64,000 bases of DNA, taken from the NCBI GenBank assembly GCA_000708835.1, contig DF237034.1, forward strand, positions 62,001 through 126,000. The letters run 5' to 3'. This document shows, in pieces, positions 59,801 to 64,000 of this stretch. The position numbers were made by a program, and so were the translations under genes. A model generated the notes under the pieces. That model made no database searches. It was not told where the DNA came from and saw only the letters and a program-made list of their open reading frames with translations. The stretch is from Klebsormidium nitens (lineage: Eukaryota; Streptophyta; Klebsormidiophyceae; Klebsormidiales; Klebsormidiaceae). Numbering within the stretch: the stretch's first letter is position 1; each line of letters begins with the position of its first letter.

Positions 59801-61056
59801 TCATCGTGGTGCAGAAGCGGCACCACACGCGGCTGTACCCCACGGACAGCATGACCGACCGCAGCGGCAACATCGTCCCGGGGACCGTCGTCGACAGCTC
59901 CATCTGCCACCCCACCGACTTCGACTTCTTCCTGTGCAGCCACGCGGGCATCCAGGTGAGGCGAAAGGGGGGCCGCACGTGAGATACGCGGAAAAGGGAG
60001 AAAAGCGAGGGGGCGCCGGCGGCCGGTTCCTTTGAAGGCTTCCAGATATTCGTGGAATTCTGCAAAGAGAAGCTCTCAAAGAAGGGGGTTGGTCTTTTCT
60101 GGTCCATGCTTACACACCTCGTGCATGTTTGGGTGCACTTGGGTTAAAGGCTGCTTCGCTTCCTTGCGCAACTCCCGTCTAGCCGAGCAGGCCTGGACGT
60201 GATCGTGAGCCCATCTCAGTCATCGCTGAGGGTGCTTCTTCTTCTAGAGAAACGTTTTGTCAAAGCATATCCACGCCCGTGACCGCCGGTCGTTGTGTGC
60301 AGGGCACGTCGCGTCCGGCGCACTACTACGTGCTGTGGGACGAGAACCAGTTCACCGCCAACGCGCTCCAGCAGCTCACGTACAACCTGTGCTACACCTA
60401 CGCCCGCTGCACCCGCTCTGTCTCCATCGTGCCACCCGCATGTGAGCCGCATGCGGATCCTAATAACACCGACAAGACTTTAGATCCTCTTTTCGGCATG
60501 CTGTGTCAAGTCATTGATTGAAGAGGAGATTCTGAGTATTATCATTGCAATTGTCATGCATATGATAGCCTTTGACTCAAAGGACGAGGGTCTATGCAGT
60601 GATCTTGACGTTCGAATCTTGACCCGTTCGCTTCATACGATGGCGTCAAACCTGCATCCCTTTTCCTTGATGGCGTGGACGTGCCACAGAATCGATTGCA
60701 ATTGGATCACCACGTCCTTGGCGCAGGTCTTGGCGCAGGTCAGATTCTGGTATTGGGCACGGCAGTCATTGGATGCAGGCGTTGGCCTCTTTTGAGTAGC
60801 AGAACTCATCACTTGACATCGTCGAGCAGCTTTGCGAAGCGTTTGTGCATCCTTTGCAGATTACGCGCACCTGGCCGCGTTCCGCGCGCGCTTCTATGCC
60901 GAGGCGGACGGCGGGTCGGACAGCGGGTCCCGGCGCAGTGGCGCGGGGGCCAGCGCGGCTAGCCTGGGGGGTGGGCCCACCCGCCGGGGGAGCACTCCGG
61001 TGAAGCAGCTGCCCGAGCTCAAGGAGCCGGTGAAGCGCGTCATGTTCTACTGCTGA
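53873..61056 (+). CDS. AGO: Argonaute, AGO1-like, slicer tetrad present
   Basis: Fourteen exons in phase give 1,037 residues: 53873-54523, 54999-55210, 55477-55620, 55788-55918, 56308-56417, 56832-56938, 57151-57406, 57639-57746, 57966-58163, 58456-58734, 59069-59419, 59725-59955, 60303-60441, 60860-61056. Argonaute binds a small guide RNA and silences matching transcripts. The first 190 residues are Pro/Gly/Met-rich. The N domain begins at [16 protein letters not shown]. Linker 1 and PAZ follow ([20 protein letters not shown] to [14 protein letters not shown]), then MID ([20 protein letters not shown]) and PIWI. The catalytic tetrad reads D762 (VFGADVTHP), E803 ([10 protein letters not shown]), D840 ([11 protein letters not shown]) and H933 ([13 protein letters not shown]), so cleavage activity is expected. 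The end [20 protein letters not shown] and the final VMFYC are family hallmarks. The ATG at 53873 is the first in frame after a stop-containing leader. Confidence 0.96.
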
Positions 61057-62419
61057 CGGGGGCAAGCCCCGGATGGCACGCATGCTTTGCCCGCGCAGGG
61101 GTCCGTCGAGACAGGGAGTCCGGTGGTTCGTATGCAGTGTTAGGCCTGCGAGTTCTTCCAGTTTGTATAGCGCCGCTTCGTGAAGGCTAGATACAGGTCG
61201 ACATGGCAGCTGCTTCCTCGCGGGCACCATCTGGTGCTTAAGTCTGCTAGCCGCCTAATCGTACAAGTTCGATTGTGTGGGAAATTCCCCCTCCAGTAAG
61301 TGGCTCGAGCAACAGGAGCATAGGCTGTTCGCTGCGTTAGGGTTTGGCGACATGTTTTGCCATTTCTGGTTCTTCTTTGGCAGACATTATCATATGGAAG
61401 TGAAGACTTCACACAGAAGTAGGGTTTCGATGATCAGGATCAAAACTGCCTAGGTGTGAGAGTAGGTTGGGGTTAGCAGTGTCCACGCCCACAATTGTGA
61501 TGCAGCAACTACTGAAAAAGCGTGCAAGATAAACTTGCGGTTATGTCTAATTGCCATTTTATGTCAGTACAACTATTTTCTCCACATAATCAAAAGGTTG
61601 ACAGGATCTTCATGTTTAACCAGAAGTCGGCATTTGAAAGTCGTCACCCGGCCTGCATTCGATATGTGTATATGTGTAGATTAAAATACTGAGTGCATGG
61701 GCTGGTGCGAGCGGACACCGTGTACGAAATGCCGGCGGAGTCGATTCAAGCATGCACTGAGAGCTAATTATTATCAATTGTGTAAATATGAACGCTATCA
61801 TATAGCGCATGTGCTATCCTCTTATAGCCTCGAGGTACGGTCAAGCCTCAGCAGTGGCGGAGCTGCGCATGGCAGGCTCGTGTGATACCGAACATGATCA
61901 GCTCGTATCATGCGTGCACTTATCTTCATGCAAGCCTGAGCCCATAGACTCAGCCTCGGAGAACTTTTCACTTCAATCAAGGCGACGGCCGAATTGCATG
62001 AATCCTCGAGCATCCGTTCGAACGTGCAGCTCACCACGTGCATGCCTTGCGTACTGGCACTGTACTCTGGCAATCTGAGCCTCGCCGGCCGTCTCATAAG
62101 CTAACGCTTATTCCATAGGTCACTATGGCTTTCTGTTTTGATCATTCGATTGACGGTCCCGACCTAAGCGCTATCCAGCATGTCTGTATGCACCGAGGCA
62201 CACTGGCCTGACCAATTCAATGCAGACATCTGATGATCCAGCATGAGTTGATACCTTGTACTATCCGCAGTTGGGTCAGCTGTGCCGAACTTATCCCAAC
62301 CCCCTATCATGCCCAGGCTATGCCTCGTGCAGGGGCATCATGTTAGGCAGTAACGTCCGTGACAATTCGGTGATCCGACTGCAGCAGAGCAGATGGACCG
62401 TCACATCGGATCCAAGATG
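61057..62419. other. Convergent intergenic spacer, Argonaute and thioredoxin
   Basis: The 1,363 bases hold 3' UTRs. The part 61600-61830 is AT-rich with TATATG and CATATAGCG repeats. I see no exon, small-RNA hairpin or mobile element that can be supported. Confidence 0.5.
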
Positions 62420-63968
62420 CTACACGAGCTTTAAAACGTACCTTAGTCGTTGAAGAAGTTGATCAGCGTTGAGTGCCCCTTCCTGCAAGTAGAACGCACG
62501 GGGTTTGCCCGTCATTAGTTGCGAAGCTTTGAATGTATGCCAGCGATCGAGTGTGCAGAATCTGACGAAAGCATGGGCTGAGTGTATTAAAAGGCTCGCT
62601 TCAGGTCTGAAGTTGAGCATTCAAAAGAGCGCTTACCACTCTGTCGATTACTTTTCCGTCTTTGAAGAGGACGAGGGTTGGCAAAGCCCTTATGCCGTAC
62701 TTGGACGCCAAGACTGGGTACTTCTGGGTATCGATTTTCACCTGTAATCAATGCCCTCCGTCTTAGTTCCTGACCTTCTACACAAACCTTGCAAGACTGA
62801 AGTGTCCGCTCTCTCAATGAAGCGACTAGAATAAACTGGGTTACTCAAATGGAGTCGGAGCTTCAAAGGTGCCAACAGACAGCTGAGACATTGAGCGGGC
62901 AGGGACGACAAGCATGTCCTCATTGTATGTGACAAACACAAAATCGAGAAGGCTTACCACTTTGAGGTGTGGTTTCAGCTGTGTCCCTACTTCATTGAGC
63001 ACCGGTGTCATCATGTGGCATGGTCCGCAGAAGTCAGCATACCAGTCGACCTGTTGTGTGACAAGAAGCGGATCCCCTGATGATTGTCCAAACAAGAAAA
63101 CGAGGTGATAAGAACTGCGCCAGACCAGAAGTCTCTCAGCAGTTGAGTTGATTATCGAGGAGAAGGCGAAAATAGTGGTTTGCAGAGTTCACTACTCCTG
63201 ACGGTCAAAAGTTGGAAAGAGATACAGAGAGTCTTATGTATATTGTGCCCATGTTTGGCTGCTTCTGCAGGACACGCCCTTGGCCAAGAAAGTCACTCAC
63301 CAGTACAGGCTGCTCGCTGCCCTCTATAAGTTCCTCAAAAGTTCTGAATGTTTTCTTTGCAGCACCCGTAATCTGGAACAAACACAAAAAGAATTACTGT
63401 CAGGCGTGTCAAGATGAAGATCCGTAACTACAGTAGCTTGACGGAAGAAAGCAAACCCAACACTACAAGTTGGATCCTATGCTGGCTGATGGTGGTGTGA
63501 GTGTTTGAACCTTGCTGATAGCGTCACTGAGATCTTTTGCTTGAGATCAGTGACAAGCGCATCACAATCCAGCATCTGAGAAAAGCCAGTAGGATGCTTC
63601 ACACTTTCAGTCGCAGGAGCAGAAAGAGCGGAGTTGTTCGCACCACCGTGCATCGCCGTATTGGCTTTTGCCCACTTCTCTGGTGCCCAATTCGTGGAGA
63701 AGTCAATGATTCCAACCCGCCACTACTTCTCAATCGAGTTTTTGGTCCAATTGCAGCTCTTTGACCCGGCCACGCAGGTGGGCGTGTGCAATCGAGGCAG
63801 ATGGGCAAAGGCGGACTGGTATATCCAGATATGCACAAGCGACGGGAATTGCTGTGGCAATGCTGTGAAGTGGAAACACAGTGCTCTCTTCTCCGGTGTG
63901 CTTCTTGCGGCCTGACGCCGTTCTGAAAGGTGGCTTGCGGCTGCAATTGCCGCATGAGCGGACGCCAT
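62420..63968 (-). CDS. Plastid y-type thioredoxin with FCGPC active site
   Basis: Four 3' exons are firm: 63301-63372, 62958-63050, 62637-62741, 62420-62482. They read ITGAAKKTFRTFEELIEGSE, QPVLVDWYADFCGPCHMMTP, VLNEVGTQLKPHLKV, VKIDTQKYPVLASKYGIRAL, PTLVLFKDGKVIDRV and EGALNADQLLQRLRYVLKLV. The layout is a full thioredoxin fold. The order and the GALNADQL tail resemble plant TRX y, which reduces peroxiredoxins and methionine sulfoxide reductases in plastids. The two active Cys are present, but the usual Trp before CGPC is Phe. The ATG at 63968 opens an Ala-rich leader (MASAHAAIAAASHLSERRQA) that suits a transit peptide. Its donor site and a likely second exon around 63560-63700 are not settled, so the join to the firm part is inferred. 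Confidence 0.85.
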
Positions 63969-64000
63969 TCGAAAGGACTGAACTTGGAAGTTGAAGTGCG

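Overview
The window looks like nuclear DNA of a green-lineage eukaryote, most likely a streptophyte-type alga. That is an inference. Genes are rich in GT-AG introns, exons are short and GC-rich, and several proteins match plant families: a plastid phosphoserine aminotransferase, an MTP12-type zinc transporter, a plant KDM3/IBM1-type JmjC demethylase, a two-OB-fold RMI1, a mitochondrial NFU and a y-type thioredoxin. I joined exons by hand from splice sites, reading phase and family resemblance. Fourteen genes result; 12 of 13 neighbouring pairs lie on opposite strands.

Layout: (1) 1-966, minus, 5' part of a CrtI-type FAD desaturase; (2) 1484-6978, plus, CELF/Bruno RNA-binding protein; (3) 8461-11288, minus, MTP12-like zinc transporter; (4) 12058-14510, plus, PSAT; (5) 15960-20062, minus, secreted glycerophosphodiester phosphodiesterase; (6) 22417-31116, minus, JmjC histone demethylase; (7) 31943-33196, plus, signal peptidase subunit 2; (8) 33891-about 35542, minus, 2H-phosphoesterase-like plant protein; (9) 37196-41076, plus, alpha-amylase homologue; (10) 42530-45117, minus, ArfGAP; (11) 45829-49876, plus, RMI1; (12) 51275-53174, minus, mitochondrial NFU; (13) 53873-61056, plus, Argonaute; (14) 62420-63968, minus, thioredoxin. 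No prokaryotic operon, CRISPR array, rRNA or convincing tRNA was seen.

The genes do not form one pathway. Themes are RNA and chromatin control (CELF, JmjC, Argonaute, RMI1), secretion and membrane traffic (SPCS2, ArfGAP, MTP12, GDPD) and organelle metabolism (PSAT, NFU, thioredoxin, desaturase).

The strongest unusual signal is gene 9. It keeps the full GH13 alpha-amylase fold but has replaced the catalytic acid, the transition-state Asp, the invariant Arg and a substrate-binding His, so it reads as an intact pseudoenzyme. Other points are a decayed copy of the JmjC N-terminal domain next to the amylase, a long inverted repeat and a cluster of perfect hairpins in CELF introns, a decamer minisatellite in a JmjC intron, and convergent spacers of nearly constant length (about 1.36-1.48 kb in five of six cases).
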